NCBI RefSeq assembly: GCF_018736045.1 | Contig: NZ_CP076132.1 | Location: 2,341,501 to 2,405,500 of the forward strand | Length of the DNA stretch: 64,000 nucleotides | Reading direction: 5' to 3' | DNA from: Flammeovirga yaeyamensis | GTDB taxonomy: Bacteria; Bacteroidota; Bacteroidia; Cytophagales; Flammeovirgaceae | Shown: piece by piece, positions 28,018 through 35,866 of the stretch | Layout of the letters: every line of letters starts with the position of its first letter | Numbering within the stretch: position 1 is the stretch's first letter | The notes under the pieces: generated by a model | The model's database searches: none | What the model was told of the DNA's origin: nothing | The model's input: the letters and a program-made list of their open reading frames with translations, nothing else | Position numbers and translations under genes: made by a program

Positions 28018-28656
28018 TTATTTTTGGAATATAAATTTAGCGAGTTGAAAAGCCGAATCTGCGAAGTTTGGTCCAATGAGATCCATAATTAAATGCACAC
28101 TTTTCTCTACTGCTTCATCGGTATTTTCTTTTTCATTTGATGAGTCTTCTGTCCAATATTTTGTGATTAAAAAGAATTGAGTCAGCATCACATTAATGTA
28201 ATAATCTTGTACAAATACTCTGTCTTCGATCTCACCACTTGATAAGCCTTCTTGTATCAATTGATTAAAATATGGTGATACAGTATCAACAATATTTTCT
28301 CTTCGATCGTTTATCTCCTTTAACTCAAATAATGAATGAATGTTTGATGAGAACGTAAAGAATTTATCATATTGATTTAAACATACAGTGTAATTAAAGA
28401 AAAAGGATAACAGTTTCTCTCTGATTGAGTACTCTCCAAAATTGGGATCGGTACTCGCATTATGATATGCTTTGTGAATCGTGTTGTTCCAGATATTATT
28501 TTCTAAAGTGATAAGTGAATAATTTGTCAAATTGATAGAATCATCAACTTCTATTTCTTGAGACTTAATTAACTCATTTATATTATTTGGCCTTTTAGAA
28601 TTAGACGAAATATAGTTGATATAAGATATTTCAATCTTTTTTTCAAATTTCTCCAT
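28018..28656 (-). CDS. TetR-fold protein, possible partner of the COQ8-like protein
   Basis: The 212-residue all-helical protein has the size and layout of TetR-family members. A diverged N-terminal region (about 5-62) corresponds to the helix-turn-helix, and the longer C-terminal part is a helical bundle (REKLLSFFFNYTVCLNQYDKFF, VQDYYINVMLTQFFLITKYW). The recognition-helix region lacks the small residues and G-V-S/T motif typical of DNA-binding TetR proteins, so DNA binding is doubtful. It is the first gene of a two-gene operon with the COQ8-like kinase, 2 bases apart. COQ9, the lipid-binding partner of COQ7 and COQ8 in mitochondria, also has a TetR fold, so a lipid-binding helper role is an attractive inference. 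A conventional repressor remains possible. Confidence 0.6.
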   Translation of the reverse strand: MEKFEKKIEISYINYISSNSKRPNNINELIKSQEIEVDDSINLTNYSLITLENNIWNNTIHKAYHNASTDPNFGEYSIREKLLSFFFNYTVCLNQYDKFFTFSSNIHSLFELKEINDRRENIVDTVSPYFNQLIQEGLSSGEIEDRVFVQDYYINVMLTQFFLITKYWTEDSSNEKENTDEAVEKSVHLIMDLIGPNFADSAFQLAKFIFQK

Positions 28657-28731
28657 AAGAGTTTAGGTATTTTAATTAATAGATGTTAATTTCATTCTCG
28701 AAGTTTGTTTGTTAGTTTAGTTTATTAAAGT

Positions 28732-28768
28732 GGAAGGAACCTCTGATTTTCGGGGGTTTCTTTTTTTA
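28732..28768 (+). terminator. Hairpin with T run not preceded by any plus-strand gene
   Basis: GGAACCTC and GGGGGTTTC form an imperfect stem around TGATTTTC, followed by seven T, in the 400-base gap between the TetR-fold gene and hemL. Orientation is rightward, but no rightward gene precedes it. It could end a small RNA or an early leader transcript. The rest of the gap (28769-29056) is very AT-rich with a hemL -7 element near 29002. Confidence 0.45.
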
Positions 28769-29001
28769 TATAAACTAATCAAGGAGATAATTGTTAAAAT
28801 TGTATTTAATAGAGAATGATATTTATTTCATTATCACCATAATAAAATTAAGATATAGTTTTAAATCATAGACACTATAACGGTAAAATTTTATCAAACG
28901 AGTTGAATTTTTTTAAGTTTTGCTTAAACGTAGAAAATTGAATCAAATAATAGTATTAGAATTCTATAACATTAGAAAATTTTAATTTTCATGCGATTCT
29001 T

Positions 29002-29009
29002 TAACTTTG
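29002..29009 (+). promoter_or_regulatory. Putative -7 element for hemL
   Basis: TAACTTTG matches TAnnTTTG, the Bacteroidota -7 consensus, 48 bases before the hemL GTG start. No clear TTTG is found about 20 bases upstream, so the promoter is only moderately supported. Confidence 0.5.
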
Positions 29010-29056
29010 TGAGTTACTTTTACAAAAAGAATAATCAATTAAATTTTCAATAGATC

Positions 29057-30346
29057 GTGAATAACAAGCAAAGTGCAGCTCTATTTGACAAAGCACAACA
29101 TACTATTCCGGGTGGGGTTAACTCTCCAGTAAGAGCATTTAAATCTGTTGGTGGAACTCCTCTTTTTATCAAAAGTGCTCAAGGAGCATATATTACAGAT
29201 GAAGACGACAACAGTTACATTGAGTTAATTAACTCTTGGGGACCAATGATTCTTGGTCATGCTCACCCAGTGATTACTTCAGCTGTACAAGATGCTGTAA
29301 ATAATTCATTATCATTTGGAGCACCAACATCTAAAGAGATCGATATCGCAGAATTAATTTGTGATATGGTTCCATCTATTGAAAAAGTAAGAATGGTAAA
29401 CTCTGGGACGGAGGCGACAATGTCTGCTGTTCGTGTAGCTAGAGGATATACTGGAAGAAATAAAATGATTAAGATTGAAGGATGTTACCATGGTCATGGT
29501 GATTCATTCTTAATTGCAGCAGGTAGTGGTGCTGTTACTATGGGTGTACCTAACAGCCCAGGTGTAACTGAAGGTACTGCAAAAGATACATTACTTGCTC
29601 CTTACAATGATATTGAAAAAATTAAAGAGCTTGTAGCTGAAAATAAGGATGAGATTGCTGCCCTTATCATTGAGCCTGTTCCAGGTAATATGGGGTTAGT
29701 GCTTCCAAAGGATAATTACCTACAAAAATTAAGAGATATCTGTACAGAAGAAGGTATCGTATTGATTTTTGATGAAGTAATGACTGGTTTCCGTTTGGCT
29801 AAAGGTGGCGCACAAGAAGTATTCGGTGTTACTCCGGATATGACAACTCTTGGTAAAATTATCGGAGGCGGAATGCCTGTAGGTGCATACGGTGGAAAGA
29901 AAGAAATTATGGATTTTGTTGCTCCAGCAGGTCCAGTATACCAAGCAGGTACACTTTCAGGAAATCCTGTGGCAATGGCTGCCGGATTGAATATGTTGAA
30001 ATACCTTAACGACAATCCATCAGTATATACTGATTTAGCCGCTAAAGGTGAGAAACTTGCAAAAGGTGTTCAATCAGTATTAGATAAACATGGTCTTCCT
30101 TATAAGGTCACGCTATTAGGTTCTATGATTTGTATCTTCTTTACAGATCAAGAAGTAGTAAACTTTGCAGATGCTCAAACTACTGATACGGCTAAATTTG
30201 GTAAATTCTTCCATCAGATGTTAGCTAATGGTGTATACTTACCACCATCACAATATGAATCTTGGTTCATGTCAAATGCATTAACTGATGAAAACTTAGA
30301 TCAGATCATCGATGCTGTAGATAAATCATTAGAAGCTATTAAATAA
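29057..30346 (+). CDS. hemL: Glutamate-1-semialdehyde 2,1-aminomutase
   Basis: This PLP enzyme converts glutamate-1-semialdehyde to 5-aminolevulinate, the precursor of heme and other tetrapyrroles by the C5 route. The 429-residue length is typical. It shows SRAFKSVGG-like TPLFIKSAQG near the N-terminus (as RAFKSVGGTP), VNSGTEATMSAVRVARG, CYHGHGDSFL, FDEVMTGFR with the cofactor-binding aspartate D239, and the PLP lysine K267 in TTLGKIIGGGMPVGAYGG. The start is GTG at 29057, which gives the normal N-terminus. A small membrane protein gene follows after 5 bases and a subtilase gene after that, so the three may be one transcript. Confidence 0.97.
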   Translation: MNNKQSAALFDKAQHTIPGGVNSPVRAFKSVGGTPLFIKSAQGAYITDEDDNSYIELINSWGPMILGHAHPVITSAVQDAVNNSLSFGAPTSKEIDIAELICDMVPSIEKVRMVNSGTEATMSAVRVARGYTGRNKMIKIEGCYHGHGDSFLIAAGSGAVTMGVPNSPGVTEGTAKDTLLAPYNDIEKIKELVAENKDEIAALIIEPVPGNMGLVLPKDNYLQKLRDICTEEGIVLIFDEVMTGFRLAKGGAQEVFGVTPDMTTLGKIIGGGMPVGAYGGKKEIMDFVAPAGPVYQAGTLSGNPVAMAAGLNMLKYLNDNPSVYTDLAAKGEKLAKGVQSVLDKHGLPYKVTLLGSMICIFFTDQEVVNFADAQTTDTAKFGKFFHQMLANGVYLPPSQYESWFMSNALTDENLDQIIDAVDKSLEAIK

Positions 30347-30351
30347 TCCTT

Positions 30352-30681
30352 ATGTCTCAGAGAAGAAAAGGATTTCAAGATAAAAAGAATGTTGTCACTT
30401 GTAAAAAATATAAGTGGCAGCATTTAGTTATTTACGGTTTTAGGTTAGAGAAATCTAAATGTCCTATTTGTAAAAAACATCCCGAATATACTGATAAGGA
30501 AAGGATGTTTATAGATTTGGGCTTAGGTTTTATTTTCGCAAGCATTTTTGTTACCTTGCCGATCGTATTCGATGAAATGGGTCTGATCTTAGGACAGCTT
30601 GGTTCTTTGTTGATCGTTCTTGCCTTAGTTTTATCAATCAGATCTTATTTTAATAACTCTTTCCCGAAAAAGAAAAAGTAG
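30352..30681 (+). CDS. Small membrane protein with zinc-ribbon-like cysteines
   Basis: I do not recognise this 109-residue protein as a named family. Residues 1-55 are basic and contain C17 and a CPIC pair (C37 and C40), which could form part of a small zinc or metal site. Two membrane helices follow (about 55-74 and 79-96), with a lysine-rich C-terminal tail (FPKKKK) that should lie in the cytoplasm. It starts 5 bases after hemL, implying co-transcription, and the subtilase gene starts 16 bases after it. A role near heme synthesis is possible from context only. Confidence 0.75.
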   Translation: MSQRRKGFQDKKNVVTCKKYKWQHLVIYGFRLEKSKCPICKKHPEYTDKERMFIDLGLGFIFASIFVTLPIVFDEMGLILGQLGSLLIVLALVLSIRSYFNNSFPKKKK

Positions 30682-30697
30682 GGATTAATATTCAATT

Positions 30698-32332
30698 ATG
30701 AGAAATAAAGTTCAAAAAGTTCTATTGGGTGCTGCTTTACTTACCTCAATAGGATTCGCAGCAAATGCACAAGAGGCTCCAAAAAAGGAGGCTCCTGAAA
30801 ATTGGTTCAATCTAAATTATGAAAACGACGGTGTTTACGGAGTAGGAACTGAAAGAGCATATTCTGAAATACTTAAAAATAAAAAGTCTAAAAAAGTTGT
30901 AGTGGCAGTTATTGATAGCGGTATTGATATCGACCACGAAGATTTAAAGGATGTTATCTGGAAAAATGAAAAAGAAATTGCGGGTAACGGAAAAGACGAT
31001 GACAATAATGGATACATCGACGATGTAAACGGATGGAACTTTATTGGTGGAGCAGATGGCTCAATGGTCAATGAAGAAAACCTTGAAGTTGCTCGTTTAT
31101 ATGGAACATTAAGCAAAAGATTTGAAGGTGTTGCTGAAGAAGAAGTAGCTAAAGCTGATAAGAAAGATTATCAACTTTGGTTAGAAGTAAAGAAATCTTT
31201 TGAAGAAGGTTTAACAAAAGCGGAAAACAATTATAGCCGTTATGCTACTTTCTTACATCAATTCCAAAGAGGTAAAGCTTTATTTATGGCTTACTTCGAT
31301 TTAGATGATGAAAGTGAAATTCCTGGTGCTTTAGAATCTTTAGAATCAGAAGATGAAGTATTATTAGGAATGAAAGAAATGACTTTAGGTCTCCTTTCTC
31401 AAGGTGTGACTGATGAGCAAATCCAAGAAGGAGTAGAGTACTTCGAAGGTCAGGTTAAATATAACTACAACCACGAATTGAATACTCGTGAAATCGTAGG
31501 TGATAATATCGATGATAAATCTGAAAAAGATTACGGTAACAATAAAGTAATGGGTCCTGATGCAATGCATGGTACTCACGTTGCAGGTATAATCGGAGCA
31601 TCAAGAGGTAATAACATCGGTATGGATGGTGTTGCTGATAATGTTGAAATCATGGTAGTTAGAACAGTACCTAACGGTGATGAAAGAGATAAAGATGTTG
31701 CTAACTCTATCATTTACGCTGTGGATAACGGTGCTCGTGTTATCAATATGAGCTTCGGTAAGCCATTTTCTCCTTCAAAAGAAGCAGTTGATAAAGCAGT
31801 TAAATATGCTGAATCTAAAGGTGTTTTATTGGTACATGCAGCTGGTAATGATCACAAAAACACAGATGTAGAAAATAACTTCCCTAGAGATAAATATAAT
31901 TCAGGTAAAACTGCTAAAAACTGGATTGAAGTAGGTGCTTCAACTTGGCACACAGATGAGAAATTACCTGCGTATTTCTCAAACTATGCTAAGAAAAATG
32001 TAGATTTATTTGCACCAGGTTTTGATATCTATTCTACTGTTCCAGGTTCTGAATACCAAAACTTAAATGGTACTTCAATGGCTTGTCCAGTAGTTGCGGG
32101 TTGTGCAGCTGTATTAATGTCATATTATCCTGAGCTTTCAGCTACACAGGTGAAGAAGATATTAATGAAAACAGTAACTCCATTAAAAAATAAAGAGGTA
32201 TACTTGCCAGGTTACAATAGCTTAGAAGAAGGTCAGGAGCCAGAAAAAGTAAAATTTGGTTCTTTATCTATCTCAGGAGGTGTTGTAAACCTTTATGAGG
32301 CAGTGAAGTATGCTGAAAAAATTTCGAAATAA
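30698..32332 (+). CDS. Secreted subtilisin-like serine protease (S8)
   Basis: The 544-residue protein has a signal peptide (residues 1-24, ending ANA|Q). The catalytic triad is D73 (VVAVIDSGIDIDHEDL), H291 (HGTHVAG) and S460 (LNGTSMACPVVAG), with the oxyanion region HAAGNDHKN near 380. Between D73 and H291 lie 218 residues, about 170 more than in simple subtilases; this insertion (roughly 115-270) is acidic and helical. No C-terminal sorting domain is seen. It should act in the periplasm or outside the cell. The bidirectional terminator at 32354 closes the unit. Confidence 0.93.
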   Translation: MRNKVQKVLLGAALLTSIGFAANAQEAPKKEAPENWFNLNYENDGVYGVGTERAYSEILKNKKSKKVVVAVIDSGIDIDHEDLKDVIWKNEKEIAGNGKDDDNNGYIDDVNGWNFIGGADGSMVNEENLEVARLYGTLSKRFEGVAEEEVAKADKKDYQLWLEVKKSFEEGLTKAENNYSRYATFLHQFQRGKALFMAYFDLDDESEIPGALESLESEDEVLLGMKEMTLGLLSQGVTDEQIQEGVEYFEGQVKYNYNHELNTREIVGDNIDDKSEKDYGNNKVMGPDAMHGTHVAGIIGASRGNNIGMDGVADNVEIMVVRTVPNGDERDKDVANSIIYAVDNGARVINMSFGKPFSPSKEAVDKAVKYAESKGVLLVHAAGNDHKNTDVENNFPRDKYNSGKTAKNWIEVGASTWHTDEKLPAYFSNYAKKNVDLFAPGFDIYSTVPGSEYQNLNGTSMACPVVAGCAAVLMSYYPELSATQVKKILMKTVTPLKNKEVYLPGYNSLEEGQEPEKVKFGSLSISGGVVNLYEAVKYAEKISK

Positions 32333-32353
32333 TTAGTAGTTAATTCGAACAAC

Positions 32354-32388
32354 AAAAAAGGGATGTTATCTAGTAACATCCCTTTTTT
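32354..32388. terminator. Bidirectional terminator between subtilase and panC
   Basis: GGGATGTTA at 32360-32368 pairs with TAACATCCC at 32374-32382, loop TCTAG, flanked by six A and six T. It serves both convergent genes. Confidence 0.94.
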
Positions 32389-32411
32389 GTTGTTTTATTT
32401 TTTTAGGTTTC

Positions 32412-33269
32412 CTATTCCACTAATATATTATCAATTAATCTAACCTTACCCAAATGTGCGGCAATAACAATTGCGTATCCTTCAGGTAATTGATAGTCAT
32501 CCACTTTTTCTAAAGTATCAGTAGAGACAATTTCAAGATATTCTAAATGGAAAGAATGATTTTTATGAATTGTAGAAATTCCCCATTCAAGTACTTCTTT
32601 AGGTGCTTGGTTATCCTTCAACATATCTTTCATTTTAGTAATTGTTTGATATATGTAAGGGGCAACTTCAAGTTCTTCTGCTTTTAGTCTTAAATTTCTT
32701 GAAGACATGGCTAAGCCAGTTTCTTCTCTCACAGTTGGTACACCTATAATATCAATTTGAAATGATAGATCTTTCACCATCTTTTTAATAATAAGGTATT
32801 GTTGTAGGTCTTTCAGACCAAAATAAGCTTTGTCCGGTTGTACCATATGGAATAGCTTACTAACTACAATGCCTACACCATTAAAATGCCCAGGTCTAAA
32901 TGCACCTTCTAATCTTGTTTCTAAAGATCCAAAATTGAAACCCAACATACTGTCCTGAGAAACGCCATTAGGATACATCTCTTCGACATTAGGAAGGAAA
33001 ACAGCAGAACAACCTGCTTCTTCTAATAATTTAAAATCTTTTTCATGCTGAATGGGATAATGCTTTAGGTCGATCGCATTATTAAATTGGGTTGGATTAA
33101 CGAAAATACTGCAAATCGTTATCTCATTTTCTTTAATAGAATTCTTAATTAATGTGAGGTGTCCATCATGTAATGCACCCATCGTTGGGACAAATCCAAC
33201 AGAAATATTCGTTTTTCTACAGTTATTAATAAAATTTTTTAACGTGCGAACTTGATCAAAAATGTCCAT
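32412..33269 (-). CDS. panC: Pantoate--beta-alanine ligase (pantothenate synthetase)
   Basis: This cytosolic enzyme joins pantoate and beta-alanine using ATP to make pantothenate, precursor of coenzyme A. The 285-residue length is normal. The adenylate-forming motifs are clear: VGFVPTMGALHDGHLTLI near residue 25, FVNPTQFN near 58, YFGLKDLQQ near 150, and MSSRNLRL near 189 (the KMSKS-equivalent). It is transcribed away from the GT5-domain gene across a 130-base gap. This divergent pairing is common in Bacteroidota. No panB or panD is in the window. Confidence 0.97.
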   Translation of the reverse strand: MDIFDQVRTLKNFINNCRKTNISVGFVPTMGALHDGHLTLIKNSIKENEITICSIFVNPTQFNNAIDLKHYPIQHEKDFKLLEEAGCSAVFLPNVEEMYPNGVSQDSMLGFNFGSLETRLEGAFRPGHFNGVGIVVSKLFHMVQPDKAYFGLKDLQQYLIIKKMVKDLSFQIDIIGVPTVREETGLAMSSRNLRLKAEELEVAPYIYQTITKMKDMLKDNQAPKEVLEWGISTIHKNHSFHLEYLEIVSTDTLEKVDDYQLPEGYAIVIAAHLGKVRLIDNILVE

Positions 33270-33340
33270 TTTAAGGCTTGATTTTTATAAATTTATTTAT
33301 TAAGTAAAAAGACTTATTTAGTATAGTTTACTTTCAAAGG

Positions 33341-33371
33341 TTGAATTTAAGTAAGTTCTTCCGTACTTTTG
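33341..33371 (+). promoter_or_regulatory. Promoter of the GT5-domain gene
   Basis: TTG at 33341-33343 and TACTTTTG at 33364-33371, 20 bases apart, fit the Bacteroidota -33/-7 pattern. The start codon lies about 28 bases downstream of the -7 element, at 33400. Confidence 0.65.
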
Positions 33372-33399
33372 CGTAGAAAAGGTGTAAATACGGTAAAAT

Positions 33400-34215
33400 A
33401 TGTCGAAATTAAAAATTCTTTACGTTTCAAGTGAGATAAATCCATTTTTGAAAACTTCTGAAGTTGCAGATTATGTGAGAAAGCTTCCTCAACATATGCA
33501 AGAAAGAGGTATGGAAATCAGAATTATGGTTCCTAGATTTGGATTAATCAATGAGCGTAAGAACAGATTACATGAAGTGGTAAGACTATCGGGAATGAAT
33601 ATTGCCGTGGGCGAGGATGAAAAACCACTTACAATCAAAGTAGCTTCGATACAAAGTGCTAAATTACAAGTTTACTTTATAGATAACGAGGATTATTTCC
33701 ATAGAAAATCAGTTTTCAGAGATAAGAAGAGCGATGAGTTTTTCTCAGACAATGATGACAGAGCGGTTTTCTTCTGTAAAGGTGTAATTGAAACAGTGAA
33801 GAAACTTGGTTGGGCTCCAGATGTTGTACATTGTAATGACTGGTTTACTAGTTTCATTCCATTGTATTTAAAGACTTCTTACAAAAATGATCCAATGTTC
33901 AAAAATGCTAAAACAGTATTTACTGTTTATGATACACATTTTGATCATAAATTCGATCATGAGGAGTTAGCTAAAAAAGTAAAAATGTTAGACATTGACG
34001 ATTCAATGTTGACAGAGCTTTCTACTGCAGATTATAACAGTTTCATTAAAATTGGTTCTGAGTATGCTGATAAAGTAACTAAAGGATCAAATTCTATCAA
34101 TGGAGAAGTAGAAGAAGTATTATCTACTTACGGTGAAAAGGTAACGGAAACGGAACCTGAAGGAGAGGAATATGCTGATTCTTATTATGACATTTATACT
34201 GGGTTGACGGAATAG
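33400..34215 (+). CDS. Stand-alone starch/glycogen synthase N-terminal (GT5) domain protein
   Basis: The 271-residue protein matches only the N-terminal catalytic half of GT5 glycogen or starch synthases: KILYVSSEINPFLKTSEVADYVRKLPQ, MVPRFGLI, VYFIDNEDYF, and VVHCNDWFTSFIPLYLKTSY. The C-terminal GT-B half with the second sugar-nucleotide site is missing. The ADP-glucose-binding KTGG motif is altered to KTSE (K18-T19-S20-E21). The last 35 residues are acidic. Such short proteins are widely found beside panC in Bacteroidota and are annotated as glycogen synthases, yet catalysis seems unlikely without the second half. It is followed by a strong terminator. A regulatory or binding role is inferred. 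Confidence 0.85.
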   Translation: MSKLKILYVSSEINPFLKTSEVADYVRKLPQHMQERGMEIRIMVPRFGLINERKNRLHEVVRLSGMNIAVGEDEKPLTIKVASIQSAKLQVYFIDNEDYFHRKSVFRDKKSDEFFSDNDDRAVFFCKGVIETVKKLGWAPDVVHCNDWFTSFIPLYLKTSYKNDPMFKNAKTVFTVYDTHFDHKFDHEELAKKVKMLDIDDSMLTELSTADYNSFIKIGSEYADKVTKGSNSINGEVEEVLSTYGEKVTETEPEGEEYADSYYDIYTGLTE

Positions 34216-34240
34216 TTACCCTATAAATCATATTTTCACA

Positions 34241-34277
34241 AAAAAAAGGTTATTGAATATGTCAATAACCTTTTTTT
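34241..34277 (+). terminator. Intrinsic terminator after the GT5-domain gene
   Basis: A 16-base A/T-flanked stem with GC core GGTTATTGA/TCAATAACC (34248-34256 with 34262-34270), loop ATATG, seven T after. The remaining 130 bases to the next gene are AT-rich; no complete promoter was resolved, although TATTTTTG at 34387-34394 fits a -7 element. Confidence 0.93.
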
Positions 34278-34408
34278 ATTTGTGTACGTCTAGATAATTT
34301 ACAATTTTTGTCCCACCGTATTTATACTTTGCTTTCAACCTTTTTGGTATTACCATTGTCTACAAAGTAAGAACAGAAAGCCTTTATATTTTTGAGTAAA
34401 AAAATCAA

Positions 34409-35839
34409 ATGAGTAATAAATTTTTATTAAAAGCATTTTCGCTAATTTTTATAACATTATCTTTTTCTTGTACGAGAACGGATTTACAGACAATTGTTAT
34501 TGGAGGTGACTTAATTGACGATCAAACTAAGATGTGTTATGTGGATACTTTGGAAATTGAAATCCAAAATATGCACGTCGATTCAATCATTACAAAAAAT
34601 TCAAATTACTTTTTAGCGGGCTATATAGACGAAGGCACTAAGATAGGTAAGACAACTACTGCAACTTATACACAATTAAGTATAGGATCAGAGGAAGGAC
34701 TTAATTTTGAAGATAGGACTTTAGATTCTATTGAATTTGCCATTGCATTAGAAAGAACATCTATTTATGGAGATACCTCAAAGAATATCACATTAGAGGT
34801 ATATGAGATCACTGAAGATATCGAAGGCGATTCTGTATTGTATTTTGCAGAAGACTCTGTGGCTACAGATGCCAATGCGATTGGTTTCAGAACATTTAAG
34901 CCATCTGATATCGGATCAACAGATACAGTAAGAATTACTCTAGATAAAGCTTTTGGTCAAAAGATTATTGATAATGCCGAGTATGCAGATCAAGAAGACT
35001 TTAGAAGTAAGATCAAAGGTTTAGCTATTAAAGTAAGACAAGGGCAAGAATCAGCTTGGTGTGGTAAATATTCATTAGATAACTTCGGTACAGTGGTAAC
35101 TATGAATATGTCATACATGGCAGAGAACGGAGAAGATACGCTAAGAACACAATACTACTTTGGTTTTAGCCAACGCTTTAATCAAATAAAATACGAACCA
35201 GGAACGCTTACTTCAGGTATTAATGTCGGAGATATTGTAGATACCGAACAAACGAATAACTTAGGTTATGTCATTGAAGGTACAGGTATGGTTGCTAGTT
35301 TAAGATTTCCTACACTAATCGATTTATTTAAAAAGCCACAAGGTGTAGATGGAGATAGTTTAAGGGAAGTGCATTTAAACCGAGCCGACTTGATTATTTC
35401 TCCGGTAGGTGTAAATGATGACCAAGGAAGAATATTCCCTGATGATAATACCCCACCACCATTGACAATGTTTTTTGGTTTTAGAGAAGGAGAGAATATT
35501 AAAAGAATATCTGATGATAATAGAAATTACAGATATTTGCAAGCACAATCTCCAGCTTCTGGTGACCAATCGATTTCATATAGTGGAAATATACAAGCAT
35601 TTTCTCATGCTAAACTTGCACAATATCTTCAAGAACGTACAATAAATGAATTTTATGACGTACCTTTGAGCGATGATGGTTTAGTTATCATCCCTGCACA
35701 ACAAAATCAAAACGTTAGGAAATTGTTTTTTGCGGATGATAAAAGTACCTTATTAAACCCATTAAATGGACAAACTATGCGAATGAGACTCGTTGTCTAT
35801 TATGCTGTTTTTAATGACGAGTCCTTTCAGTGCAAGTAA
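34409..35839 (+). CDS. DUF4270 family lipoprotein
   Basis: The 476-residue protein has a lipoprotein signal ending SFS|C with lipidated C21, so it should be anchored in a membrane, probably the outer one. Its body is rich in beta strands and in acidic and aromatic residues, with RTDLQTIVIGGDL at the mature N-terminus and DTLEIEIQNMHVDSI, features of the DUF4270 family found widely in Bacteroidota. Its function is unknown. It lies between the GT5-domain gene and glmS, the conserved neighbourhood for this family. The gap to glmS is only 27 bases, so it may be co-transcribed with glmS, hinting at a cell-envelope role. Confidence 0.82.
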   Translation: MSNKFLLKAFSLIFITLSFSCTRTDLQTIVIGGDLIDDQTKMCYVDTLEIEIQNMHVDSIITKNSNYFLAGYIDEGTKIGKTTTATYTQLSIGSEEGLNFEDRTLDSIEFAIALERTSIYGDTSKNITLEVYEITEDIEGDSVLYFAEDSVATDANAIGFRTFKPSDIGSTDTVRITLDKAFGQKIIDNAEYADQEDFRSKIKGLAIKVRQGQESAWCGKYSLDNFGTVVTMNMSYMAENGEDTLRTQYYFGFSQRFNQIKYEPGTLTSGINVGDIVDTEQTNNLGYVIEGTGMVASLRFPTLIDLFKKPQGVDGDSLREVHLNRADLIISPVGVNDDQGRIFPDDNTPPPLTMFFGFREGENIKRISDDNRNYRYLQAQSPASGDQSISYSGNIQAFSHAKLAQYLQERTINEFYDVPLSDDGLVIIPAQQNQNVRKLFFADDKSTLLNPLNGQTMRMRLVVYYAVFNDESFQCK

Positions 35840-35866
35840 TTATTATTCATCTAAAATTTTTTAATT

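Noticed and set aside
35840-35866. A glmS ribozyme or riboswitch before glmS.
   Set aside because: The gap is only 27 bases, too short for a glmS ribozyme, and no such structure is visible.
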